Notes under the pieces: generated by a model | The model's input: only the letters and a program-made list of their open reading frames with translations | What the model was told of the DNA's origin: nothing | Database searches by the model: none | In this document: in pieces, positions 1 through 6,798 of the stretch | How the letters are laid out: every line of letters starts with the position of its first letter | How positions within the stretch are numbered: position 1 is the first letter of the stretch | From: Reyranella sp. | Lineage (GTDB): Bacteria; Pseudomonadota; Alphaproteobacteria; Reyranellales; Reyranellaceae | Length of the DNA stretch: 13,425 bases | Assembly: GCA_016780605.1 (NCBI GenBank) | Contig: JADHLS010000048.1 | Coordinates: forward strand, 1-13,425 | Direction of reading: 5' to 3' | Program-made: the position numbers and the translations under genes

Positions 1-129
1 CATGGAGCTGATCAGCGGGTTCCAGGTGCCCGGCGACTGGGTCATGCCGATGACCAGCTCGTCCTTGGCCCGGGCGGGCGCAGCGAGCGCGCAGAGCGCG
101 AGGACGATGAGAAGGAAGCGACGCATCAT
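1..129 (-). CDS. Family-5 extracellular solute-binding protein (ABC transporter), N-terminal fragment
   Basis: This is the first 43 codons of a gene that runs off the left edge. Translation from 129 gives MMRRFLLIVLALCALAAPARA, a classical Sec signal peptide with an Arg pair, a Leu/Ala hydrophobic core and an ARA cleavage site, followed by a mature start KDELVIGMTQSPGTWNPLIS. The KDELVIG and GTWNPL elements resemble the mature N-terminus of peptide/opine-type (SBP family 5) binding proteins, so a periplasmic receptor feeding an ABC importer is inferred. There are two adjacent ATGs (129 and 126) and no strong Shine-Dalgarno (SD) sequence before either, so the exact start is uncertain. It lies downstream of pyrE on the same strand, separated by a hairpin element, and its remaining domains are outside the window. 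Confidence 0.72.
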   Translation of the reverse strand, partial: MMRRFLLIVLALCALAAPARAKDELVIGMTQSPGTWNPLISSM

Positions 130-146
130 TGCCGAAGGTCGCATCT

Positions 147-230
147 TTGCTGGGAGCGCGCCACTGCGTGGCGCATCTTCTGCGCGTTGCGACATCCTAT
201 GAGCGGCACGGAGTGCCGCGCTCCCAGCAA
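147..230. repeat. REP-like nested inverted repeat between pyrE and the solute-binding-protein gene
   Basis: The outer arms TTGCTGGGAGCGCG (147-160) and CGCGCTCCCAGCAA (217-230) are perfect 14-bp reverse complements. Inside lie two further hairpins: GCGCCAC/GTGGCGC (158-164 with 168-174, 3-base loop) and GCGGCAC/GTGCCGC (203-209 with 213-219, 3-base loop). The inner stems share bases with the outer stem, so the outer and inner structures compete. The element occupies most of the gap between the pyrE stop and the next start. It has no U-tract, so it is not a textbook intrinsic terminator. A REP/BIME-type dispersed palindrome or an mRNA-stabilising 3' hairpin fits better. Confidence 0.65.
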
Positions 231-236
231 TGAGTC

Positions 237-1019
237 TTACCGCCCCAGCGTCGGGCGTGGCGCGGGCGGGCGGCCGCCGTGGTTGGCGGACCATTGCTCG
301 GGCGCCTCGAGGAAGGCGCGGGTCTCGGCGAGGCCCTTCTCGTCGAAGTACTTGTACTTCGAGGCCGCATCCAGCGCGTCCCACCAGGTGGCGAGCGCGT
401 GCAGCTTGACGCCGCCCGCCGCCAGCATCTCGACGCTCTGCGGGAAGATGCCATAGTGGAAGATCACGAAGCAGTCGGTGACCTTGGCTTCGGCTTTCTT
501 CAGGGCCTCGATGAAGACCAGCTTGCTGCCGCCATCGGTGGCGAGGTCCTCGACCAGCAGCACGCGCTTGCCGGGTTTGAGATCGCCCTCGATCTGGGCC
601 ATGCGGCCAAAGCCCTTCGGCTGCTTGCGCACATAGATCATCGGCTTCTTGGCCAGCGCGGCCAGGAAGGCGGCGAACGGGATGCCGGCGGTCTCGCCGC
701 CCGCCACCACATCGATCTTGCTCCAGCCGATGTCGCGGTCGATGGCCTTGAGCGCGTGGCTCATGATCTTTGCCCGCGCCTCGGGATAGGAGATCAGCTT
801 CCGGCAGTCGATGTAGACCGGGCTCGCCCGACCCGAGGTGAAGATGTAGGGGTTCTCGGGCCGGCAATGGATGGCCTCGATCTCCAGCAGCAGGCGCGCG
901 GTGTCCCGGGCCTCGGTCGTGCCTGAGGCACGCGCCGAATTTGCCTTGCCGTTCAGCTTGTTGGCCACCTTGTGCAGAGGTTCGGCGGCCGGCGTTTTGC
1001 CCTTCTTCTTCGTCGCCAT
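237..1019 (-). CDS. pyrE: Orotate phosphoribosyltransferase
   Basis: This enzyme converts orotate plus PRPP to orotidine 5'-monophosphate in de novo pyrimidine synthesis, in the cytosol. The 260-residue protein shows the family's landmarks in order: a substrate-side segment around FTSGRASPVYIDCR (60-73), GGETAGIPFAA (108-118), the mobile catalytic loop with YVRKQPKGFGR (129-139), and the PRPP-binding motif VLLVEDLATDGGS (153-165) with the acidic pair E157/D158. Typical PyrE proteins are about 210-230 residues. The excess lies in a Lys/Ala-rich N-terminal extension of about 35 residues that looks disordered and a Pro/Arg-rich C-terminal tail. There is no other in-frame ATG before residue 86, so ATG 1019 is the natural start, with AAAGG about 7 bases upstream. 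The 112-base gap to the TRIC gene upstream should hold its promoter. Confidence 0.93.
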   Translation of the reverse strand: MATKKKGKTPAAEPLHKVANKLNGKANSARASGTTEARDTARLLLEIEAIHCRPENPYIFTSGRASPVYIDCRKLISYPEARAKIMSHALKAIDRDIGWSKIDVVAGGETAGIPFAAFLAALAKKPMIYVRKQPKGFGRMAQIEGDLKPGKRVLLVEDLATDGGSKLVFIEALKKAEAKVTDCFVIFHYGIFPQSVEMLAAGGVKLHALATWWDALDAASKYKYFDEKGLAETRAFLEAPEQWSANHGGRPPAPRPTLGR

Positions 1020-1131
1020 CAGCTGCCTTTCCCCCGATCGGCTTGCGACAAAATGACGGCCGTGTGTTTAGCGTCCGGCCACAGGACCGGCAAGAGTGAG
1101 TCCGTCCAACGCTCACCGAAGACACAAGAAG

Positions 1132-1749
1132 TTAGTCGGTTTCTTTAAGGGACTTGCCAACAGGCAGGCGCCAACCGCGATAAATCGACATCAAGCGCAG
1201 GAAAAGGCAGAGCCCGGCCCCGAACAGCACGACCGGCAGGTGTGGCAGCCCCAGCACGAAACCCAGCGCCACCGAACCTGCCCCGGCCAGGGCCGCCACG
1301 GCATAAAGCTCGGCGCGCAGCACGGTCGGCACTTCCAGGGTGAGGAGGTCACGGGCCACACCGCCGCCGATGCAGGTGATCACGCCCAGGATCGCCGCGA
1401 CGAAGGGACTGAGGCCGAAGGCCAGCGCCTTCTCGGTACCGGTCACGGCAAAGAGGCAGAGGCCGGCCGCGTCGAACAGCTGCACCGGCGTCCTGAGCCG
1501 CCCGATCTGGCCCGAGGCGAAGAAGCCCACCAGCCCCGCGGCGATGGTGATGGCGAAGTAGCGCCAATGGCCGATCGCGGCCGGCGGCACGGCGCCGATC
1601 AGGAGGTCGCGGGCGATGCCACCGGCCACGCCTGCGGCCCAGGCCACGACCAGCACGCCGAACAGATCGAGGCGCTTGCGCACGGCCTGGGTGGCGCCGC
1701 TGATGGCGAACACGAAGGTGGCGGCAAGATCGAACGCATCGAACAGCAT
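1132..1749 (-). CDS. TRIC-type (UPF0126/YadS-like) trimeric cation channel family protein
   Basis: This 205-residue, very hydrophobic inner-membrane protein is built from two tandem copies of the UPF0126 unit. Each copy carries a glycine-rich kink followed by ARD: GGIARD at 43-48 and GGGVARD at 128-134. About seven transmembrane segments can be drawn, matching the length and layout of bacterial YadS/TRIC homologues. Characterised prokaryotic TRIC proteins conduct monovalent cations such as K+; the substrate here is inferred from family only. The short C-terminus ending RLPVGKSLKETD is predicted to be soluble. The gene diverges from the DUF1345-tspO pair, and no strong SD precedes ATG 1749. 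Confidence 0.88.
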   Translation of the reverse strand: MLFDAFDLAATFVFAISGATQAVRKRLDLFGVLVVAWAAGVAGGIARDLLIGAVPPAAIGHWRYFAITIAAGLVGFFASGQIGRLRTPVQLFDAAGLCLFAVTGTEKALAFGLSPFVAAILGVITCIGGGVARDLLTLEVPTVLRAELYAVAALAGAGSVALGFVLGLPHLPVVLFGAGLCLFLRLMSIYRGWRLPVGKSLKETD

Positions 1750-1828
1750 GCGGCGAGACTACACCGATTGCAGGAATGCGCCGACATGCCAGAGCTGACG
1801 TGGCAGAGTGGTGCGCAAGGGAGAGCGC
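1750..1828. promoter_or_regulatory. Divergent intergenic region (TRIC gene / DUF1345-tspO)
   Basis: These 79 bases separate two divergently transcribed membrane-protein genes and must carry at least one promoter. The only signal I can name is AAGGGAGAG at 1817-1825, a good SD for the ATG at 1829. It argues against the in-frame GTG codons at 1808 and 1811 as starts. No convincing -35/-10 pair was seen. Confidence 0.45.
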
Positions 1829-2503
1829 ATGTCCACGAGCCGCACCTACCGCGACTGGCGGGTCTTTCGTTTCGTCATGGGGCGCAGGCGCCTGCTGCTG
1901 TCGACGCTGGCCGGCGTGATCCTGCTGATCCTGTTGCCCGACCGCTTCCGGATCGCAACGCGCTTCATCCTGGCGTGGGATCTGACGGCGCTGCTCTACG
2001 TCACCTCGATCATGGTGATGATCTGGGGCTCGACCGTCGAGGACTGCCACGACCTTGCCGCCCTCAATGACGTGGGCGACTGGATGATCCTGTTCCTGGT
2101 CGTTGCGGCGGCGACGGTGAGCTTCGTCTGCATCGCCGCCGAGCTGCCGACGCTTAAGTCACCGGAGCATTCGCTGGCGCTCGGCATCTTCATCACCGGA
2201 TTGACCGTCATCCTGTCGTGGACCTTCACCCACACGGTGTTCACGCTGCACTACGCCAACGTCTATTACCGGCCGGACGACGACGGGCCGGGCGGGCTTG
2301 CCTTTCCCGGCCATCGCGAACCCGACTACCGCGACTTTCTCTATTATTCCTTCGTCATCGGTTGCGCCGCGCAGACCGGCGACGTCGCCACCGTGTCGCG
2401 GCCCATGCGCAACCTCACCATGGTGCACGGCATCGTGGCCTTTGCCTTCAACACCGCGATCCTGGCGCTGACCATCAATGTCGGCGCGAGCCTGTTGTCC
2501 TGA
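1829..2503 (+). CDS. DUF1345 family integral membrane protein
   Basis: This 224-residue protein has roughly six hydrophobic segments (about 21-38, 43-66, 84-104, 116-138, 168-184 and 198-222). It carries the hallmark DUF1345 stretch: HYANVYY (141-147), GGLAFPG (155-161), DYRDFLYYSFVIG (166-178) and the polar run QTGDVATVSRPMR (182-194). No biochemical function is established for the family to my knowledge, so none is assigned. ATG 1829 is chosen over GTG 1808 because AAGGGAGAG sits 5 bases upstream. The tspO start follows the stop codon after only 6 bases, so the two genes are almost certainly co-transcribed and perhaps translationally coupled. Confidence 0.88.
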   Translation: MSTSRTYRDWRVFRFVMGRRRLLLSTLAGVILLILLPDRFRIATRFILAWDLTALLYVTSIMVMIWGSTVEDCHDLAALNDVGDWMILFLVVAAATVSFVCIAAELPTLKSPEHSLALGIFITGLTVILSWTFTHTVFTLHYANVYYRPDDDGPGGLAFPGHREPDYRDFLYYSFVIGCAAQTGDVATVSRPMRNLTMVHGIVAFAFNTAILALTINVGASLLS

Positions 2504-2509
2504 GCCGGC

Positions 2510-3004
2510 ATGCCGCCGCGCAGCCGCCTCATCGAGCTGATCGCACTGGCATTGTTCGTGGCGCTGTGCCTCGGCATCGGCGCGCTCGGCGCGTCGGTCG
2601 TGCAGACCAGTGTCGACACCTGGTACGCCGAGCTCATCAAGCCCGACTTCACGCCGCCCGACTGGGTGTTCGGCCCGGTCTGGACGCTGCTCTACGTCCT
2701 GATGGCGGTGGCGGCGTGGCGCGTCTGGCGCGCCGCCGACAGCGACACCGCGCGCGGACCGCTGACGCTGTTCGCCCTGCAGCTGGCGCTGACGCTCGCC
2801 TGGACGGTGGTGTTCTTCGGCCTGCTGAAGATCGGGGCGGCGGTGGCGACGATCATCGTGCTCGATGTCGGCGTCATCGTCACGGTGCTCGCCTTCCGCA
2901 CCGTCGACCGGATCGCCGCCCTGCTGATGGTGCCCTACCTCGCCTGGGTCGCCTTCGCCACGGTTCTCAACATCGCGATCTGGCGGCTCAATCCGACCGC
3001 CTGA
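2510..3004 (+). CDS. tspO: TspO/MBR (peripheral benzodiazepine receptor) family protein
   Basis: A 164-residue, five-helix membrane protein of normal length for bacterial TspO. The diagnostic stretch WYAELIKPDFTPPDWVFGP runs through 38-56, followed by VWTLLYVLMAVAAWRVW (57-73) and the C-terminal P142-Y-L-A-W ... LN motif of helix 5. Characterised relatives bind porphyrins and sterols. Rhodobacter TspO lies in the outer membrane and represses photosynthesis genes in response to oxygen. The conserved Asn expected in helix 3 (usually an LN-x-x-W context) reads Thr at 95 in LALTLAWTVVFF. The gene is the second of a tight pair with DUF1345, and its stop lies 2 bases from the stop of the convergent MFS gene. 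Confidence 0.92.
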   Translation: MPPRSRLIELIALALFVALCLGIGALGASVVQTSVDTWYAELIKPDFTPPDWVFGPVWTLLYVLMAVAAWRVWRAADSDTARGPLTLFALQLALTLAWTVVFFGLLKIGAAVATIIVLDVGVIVTVLAFRTVDRIAALLMVPYLAWVAFATVLNIAIWRLNPTA

Positions 3005-3006
3005 GA

Positions 3007-4458
3007 CTAGTGCTCGTGGCTATGCCCGTGGTGATGATGCGTCGCATCGTGGTTGCTCAGCCCCTCGGCGTCGTCGGCCTTGAGCTCCATGAAGACGACC
3101 GAGGACAGGATCGTGAGCACGCCCAGCGCCAGGAACGCCTGCTGCACGCCGTCGACGATGGCGGCGGGATGCGAATGCAGCTGCGGCGGCACGAAGATGG
3201 CGGCGATCAGGGCGGCGCCGGCCACGCCGAAGCTGATGGCAAGCTGCTGGCCAGTGGCGGCGATGGTGCTGGCGGCGCTGGTCTGTGGGCCCTCGACGTC
3301 GGCATAGACCAGCGTGTTCATGCTGGAGAACTGCAGCGAGGTGAAGAAGCCCAGCACGAAGGCCTGCACGACGATCCGCCAGATCGGCGTGTCAATGCCC
3401 ACGGTCGCGAACGACATGATCATCAGGCCGACCAGGATGGTGTTGGCGACCAGTACGTTGCGATAGCCCAGCCGCGACAGGATCGTCGGTACGAAGGTCT
3501 TGAGCCCGATCGACGCGATCGCCTGCGGCAGCACCAGCAGGCCCGACTGGACCGGCGAGAAGCCGAGTCCCACCTGGTAGAGCAGCGGGAAGAGGAACGG
3601 GATGCCGCCCAGCCCCAGCCGGGTAAAGAAGCCGCCGCTCACCGCCGCGCGGAAAGTGCGGATGCGGAAGAGGGCGAGGTCGAGCAGTGGGTGGGCCATC
3701 CTCGTCGCGCGGAGGCCGTAGCCCGCCAGCATGGCGGCCGACAGCCCGGTCAGGAACAGGATCTCGGAGAGGCCGAGCGTGTGATCGCCGAACACCTCGA
3801 GCACGTAGGACAAGAGCGCAATGCCGCCGCCGAACAGCACCAGCCCGATGAAATCCAGCGGATGGGTCTGCTTCTCACGATAGTCGGGCAGATAGCGGCT
3901 GACGTAGAACAGGCCGAGCAGGCCCACCGGCACATTGACGTAGAATACGCCGCGCCAGTCGAAATAGACCACGATCAGGCCGCCGGCGACCGGCCCGACC
4001 ATCGGCCCGATCAGGCTGGGCACGGCGACGAAGCTCATCACGCGCACCAGGTCGGCCTTGTCGTAGGTGCGGGCGAGCGTCAGGCGGCCGACCGGCATCA
4101 TCATGGCGCCGCCCATGCCCTGCACGACGCGGCAGGCCACCAGCATCTCGATGCTGGTCGACAGGCCACACAGGATGGAGCCCAGGGCGAAGAGCCCGAT
4201 CGCCGAAGCGAAGACTTGGCGCGTGCCGAAGCGGTCGGCCATCCAGCCACTGATCGGGATGAAGACCGCGAGGCTCAGCGTATAGCTCGCCAGCACCGAC
4301 TTCACGTTGATCGGCGTGACGTCCATGGACTGGGCGATCGCCGGCACCGCGGTGTTGAGGATCGTCGTGTCGAGCGCCTGCATGAAGAAGGCGACGGCGA
4401 CCAGCCACGGCAGCAGCCGCTTGGTCGTGGCGTCGGGCGTGATGGCGGTCGCGGTCAT
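3007..4458 (-). CDS. DHA2-family (EmrB/QacA-like) MFS drug exporter with His-rich C-terminus
   Basis: This predicted proton-driven exporter of the inner membrane has 483 residues from ATG 4458. DHA2 markers are LDTTILNTAVPAIAQSM (29-45, helix 1), GWMADRFGTRQVF (71-83, MFS motif A), CRVVQGMGGAMMMPVGR (109-125) and GPMVGPVAGG (151-160, motif C of antiporters). The rest is consistent with a 13-14 helix topology. The last 15 residues contain eight histidines (from about 469), an unusual cytosolic tail that could bind metal. A TTG at 4509 would add 17 residues, but AAGG lies only 3 bases before it, so the ATG placed just ahead of helix 1 is preferred. No periplasmic-adaptor or outer-membrane channel gene is adjacent, so its substrate and partners are unknown. 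Confidence 0.9.
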   Translation of the reverse strand: MTATAITPDATTKRLLPWLVAVAFFMQALDTTILNTAVPAIAQSMDVTPINVKSVLASYTLSLAVFIPISGWMADRFGTRQVFASAIGLFALGSILCGLSTSIEMLVACRVVQGMGGAMMMPVGRLTLARTYDKADLVRVMSFVAVPSLIGPMVGPVAGGLIVVYFDWRGVFYVNVPVGLLGLFYVSRYLPDYREKQTHPLDFIGLVLFGGGIALLSYVLEVFGDHTLGLSEILFLTGLSAAMLAGYGLRATRMAHPLLDLALFRIRTFRAAVSGGFFTRLGLGGIPFLFPLLYQVGLGFSPVQSGLLVLPQAIASIGLKTFVPTILSRLGYRNVLVANTILVGLMIMSFATVGIDTPIWRIVVQAFVLGFFTSLQFSSMNTLVYADVEGPQTSAASTIAATGQQLAISFGVAGAALIAAIFVPPQLHSHPAAIVDGVQQAFLALGVLTILSSVVFMELKADDAEGLSNHDATHHHHGHSHEH

Positions 4459-4561
4459 GGTCAGCCTGTCGGCCGCAACACTGTGCCCGTCGGTCGGCAG
4501 TCGACGCAATCACCTTCGGAGCATGGCTACGATCCTGTTACAGTGGCGTTTGGAGGTGATC
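4459..4561. promoter_or_regulatory. Divergent intergenic region (MFS exporter / HAD phosphatase) with strong RBS
   Basis: These 103 bases lie between two divergent genes and should contain both promoters. GGAGGTGA at 4552-4559 is a near-perfect SD two bases before the HAD start (its GGAGG core is five bases away) and fixes that start at 4562. TACGAT at 4528-4533 is a possible -10 for the plus-strand gene, but I found no well-placed -35. No operator-like palindrome was recognised. Confidence 0.45.
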
Positions 4562-5560
4562 ATGCGAAGGCGCTCGTTGGTCGGTGGCGGTCTTGCGATT
4601 GCGGTGCTCAAGGCGGCACCGGCGCTGGCTCAGCGCGATCCGTTGCCGTCGTGGAACGAGGGGGCCGCCAAGCGATCGATCCTGGACTTCGTCGCGCGGA
4701 CAACGACGCCAGGCGGTCGCGACTGGGTGCCGCTGCCCCAGCGCATCGCCACGTTCGACAACGACGGGACGCTGTGGTGCGAGCAGCCGATGTACGTCCA
4801 GACGGTGTTGGCCCTCGACCGCCTCAAGGCGACGGTCGACAAGCACCCCGAATGGCGCACCACCGAGCCGTTCCGCTCGCTGCTGGCCGACGACCGTGAC
4901 CAGCTCGGCGCGCTGGGCGAGAAGGCGATGCTGGAGGTCATGGCGGCGAGCTATAGCGGCCTCACGACCGAGGAGTTCAGCCAGGCCGTCCTCGACTGGC
5001 TCGCAGTGGCGCGCCATCCGCGCTTCAACCGGCTTTATACAGAGCTCGTCTATCAGCCGATGCTCGAGCTCCTGGCGCTGCTGCATATGCACCACTTCAA
5101 GACCTTCATCGTCTCGGGTGGCGGCATCGAGTTCATGCGTCCCTGGACCGAGCGTGTCTATGGCATCCCGCCGGAACAGGTCGTGGGGTCATCCGGCGTG
5201 ACGCGCTACGTGATGCGGGCGCCCGACAAGCCGGTCCTGGTGAAAGAGCCGAAGGTCGAGTTCATCGACAACTTCGTGGGCAAGCCCGAGGGCATCAACT
5301 ATTTCATCGGGCGACGGCCCGTGCTCGCCTTCGGCAATTCCGACGGCGATCAGCAGATGCTGGAATGGACGGCGGCCGGCGGCGGTGCGCGCTTCATGGG
5401 CCTGGTTCACCATACCGACGCCGTGCGCGAATACGCTTACGATCGCAACTCGCCGGTCGGCCGGCTCGACAAGGCATGGGACGAGGCGGTGCGGCGAGAC
5501 TGGCTGATGGTCGACATGAAGAAGGACTGGAAAGTGATCTTTCCCTTCGAGCTGAACTGA
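4562..5560 (+). CDS. Exported HAD-superfamily phosphatase
   Basis: A 332-residue hydrolase with all four HAD signatures: motif I FDNDGT (65-70; nucleophile D66, acid/base D68), motif II S185 in IVSGGG, motif III K241 in NFVGKPEG, and motif IV GNSDGD (258-263). The layout resembles phosphoserine-phosphatase-type HADs with an inserted helical cap between motifs I and II. The N-terminus MRRRSLVGGG plus an Ala/Leu core ending ALAQ is a signal peptide. The Arg cluster is compatible with Tat export but not decisive. The substrate is unknown; a phosphomonoester in the periplasm is inferred. An SD (GGAGGTGA) fixes the start. The stop codon overlaps the next start (TGATG), implying translational coupling with the DUF333 protein. 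Confidence 0.87.
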   Translation: MRRRSLVGGGLAIAVLKAAPALAQRDPLPSWNEGAAKRSILDFVARTTTPGGRDWVPLPQRIATFDNDGTLWCEQPMYVQTVLALDRLKATVDKHPEWRTTEPFRSLLADDRDQLGALGEKAMLEVMAASYSGLTTEEFSQAVLDWLAVARHPRFNRLYTELVYQPMLELLALLHMHHFKTFIVSGGGIEFMRPWTERVYGIPPEQVVGSSGVTRYVMRAPDKPVLVKEPKVEFIDNFVGKPEGINYFIGRRPVLAFGNSDGDQQMLEWTAAGGGARFMGLVHHTDAVREYAYDRNSPVGRLDKAWDEAVRRDWLMVDMKKDWKVIFPFELN

Positions 5561-5970
5561 TGCGCGCGCGAGGGTTCGCGGTTGGCTGTGCGATGATCTG
5601 TCTGGTGTCGGCGGCGTCGGCCCAGACCAACCCCGCGCCGGGCCTGGCCAATCCCGCTTCGACGAACTGCATCGACAAGGGCGGCGCGCTCACGATCGAG
5701 CGGCGCCCCGACGGCGGCCAGTACGGCGTCTGCGTCTTCACCGACAACTACCAGTGCGAGGAATGGGCGATGTTCCGCGGTGAGTGCCGGGTCGGCGGTC
5801 TGCGCGTCACCGGCTACATCACGCCGGCGGCGCGCTATTGCGCCATCACCGGGGGACGCTACACGGTCATTGCCAACAGCGGCGCCGCCGACGAGCAGGG
5901 CGCGTGCGCCCTGCCGAGCGGCAAGTCGTGCGATGCGGTGGCCTACTACGCCGGCACCTGCAGTCGCTAG
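5560..5970 (+). CDS. Small exported protein with tandem DUF333-like domains
   Basis: A 136-residue protein with an N-terminal signal peptide (hydrophobic core VGCAMICLVSAASA, then mature QTNPAPGL). The first domain matches DUF333 closely: NPASTNCIDKGG, then GGQYGVCVF, then CEEWAMFRGEC, with paired cysteines. A second, weaker copy follows: ARYCAITGGRYT, then QGACALPSGKSCDAVAYYAGTC. It keeps the cysteine spacing but replaces the EEWA/FRGEC core with DAVAYYAGTC. DUF333 proteins are small envelope proteins without a settled function (older annotations call some hemolysin-like). The ATG overlaps the HAD stop by one base, and no separate SD is evident, so expression probably depends on the upstream gene. 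It ends 17 bases before the stop of a convergent gene. Confidence 0.85.
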   Translation: MRARGFAVGCAMICLVSAASAQTNPAPGLANPASTNCIDKGGALTIERRPDGGQYGVCVFTDNYQCEEWAMFRGECRVGGLRVTGYITPAARYCAITGGRYTVIANSGAADEQGACALPSGKSCDAVAYYAGTCSR

Positions 5971-5987
5971 CGCTTTGTAATCGCAGC

Positions 5988-6665
5988 TCAGGCCGCTGCC
6001 AGCTCCACGCCGGTGCGGCGGGCTTCCAGCAGGAAGGCTCGCGTCATCTGGACAAGCTCTGTGATCCAGTAGAGCTGATGCCGCTCGTCCTGCAGGAAGT
6101 CGATCGGACGACCTGCGCGGCACAACACCTCGATGGCAGGGAGTACCTCGTCGCAGGCTTCCCGCCATCCGATCGTCCATCCCGCACCCGCGGCGCCGGC
6201 GGTCCAGCGCGCGAACCGCGTCTGCAGTGCCGCGCTGTCGAGGTCTCTCTGTGCTGGAATGCGGTAGACCACCGCCAGCCGGTACACGTTCAGCTGGACG
6301 TGGAGCTCGAGTCGACTGCCAAGGCCGTGCACCAGGTAGCGCGCCTCAGGAGCACCACTGAGGTGTGCGATGCGGACTGCCGTTCGGTTGACATCGTGTC
6401 CTTGGACGCTCCCCGAGTAGAAGTCGGGCACGGGATCGTCCATCGCCTTCAGCGCCTCGAGCAATGCATCGAAGACGGCGTCGGTCCGCGCCTTGAGAGT
6501 GCCGTATGCATGCGCTTTATCGAGAGCACCGGCCTCGGCTTCGATGCTGTCCGCGTGTGCTGTCAGGTCCTTCCGATCGGCGTCCTCGAGCCCGGCCGCA
6601 TATCGGCGGATGAGCGCTGCGAGCTCACGCTTTTCGCGCGCCTGTTCCGACCGCGGCTCACGCAT
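5988..6665 (-). CDS. Hypothetical protein, 225 residues, family not recognised
   Basis: I do not recognise a family. The first 75 residues are charged and likely helical (EQAREKRELAALIRRYAAGL and following), followed by a mixed middle with YSGSVQGHDVNRT (83-95) and a Val/Leu-rich part RLELHVQLNVYRLAVVYRIP (118-137), then a helical C-terminus rich in Arg, Leu and Glu. No signal peptide or transmembrane helix is evident, so a soluble cytosolic protein is likely. ATG 6665 has only a weak AAGAG upstream. Hand counts over several lines suggest a G+C content a few percent below its neighbours. A competing plus-strand open frame over the same bases looks compositionally like a shadow. It may be co-transcribed with the oxidoreductase gene upstream, 133 bases away. 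Confidence 0.6.
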   Translation of the reverse strand: MREPRSEQAREKRELAALIRRYAAGLEDADRKDLTAHADSIEAEAGALDKAHAYGTLKARTDAVFDALLEALKAMDDPVPDFYSGSVQGHDVNRTAVRIAHLSGAPEARYLVHGLGSRLELHVQLNVYRLAVVYRIPAQRDLDSAALQTRFARWTAGAAGAGWTIGWREACDEVLPAIEVLCRAGRPIDFLQDERHQLYWITELVQMTRAFLLEARRTGVELAAA

Positions 6666-6798
6666 GACTTTACTCTTGGAACGCTGATGCCCTCACTGCT
6701 GTTAAGCCGGCGGCTGACGGCAAGAAAGTCTCAAAGCTGCATAGCTCGCGGCACGCATTGCCCTCAGGATCGCGGCGTCGGTGTCTGACGTACGCCTC

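Noticed and set aside
1087..1095. CCGGCAAGA also present at the outer end of the 12.1-kb inverted repeat
   Set aside because: A 9-base match is expected by chance in GC-rich DNA, and no palindrome surrounds the copy at 1087.
1097..1119. Possible GTGAG/CTCAC hairpin as terminator of the TRIC gene
   Set aside because: A 5-bp stem with a long loop and no U-tract is too weak to call.
2218..4899. Very long plus-strand open frame (893 codons) spanning DUF1345, TspO, the MFS gene and part of the HAD gene
   Set aside because: Its translation is a low-complexity mix of Arg, His, Gln, Asp and Gly typical of the antisense or out-of-frame reading of GC-rich genes, and it overlaps four genes with clear domain motifs.
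5784..6788. Plus-strand open frame of 334 codons over the unrecognised 225-residue gene
   Set aside because: It starts inside the DUF333 gene in another frame and its sequence is biased and featureless. The minus-strand reading has a more protein-like pattern, though this is the least certain strand choice in the window.
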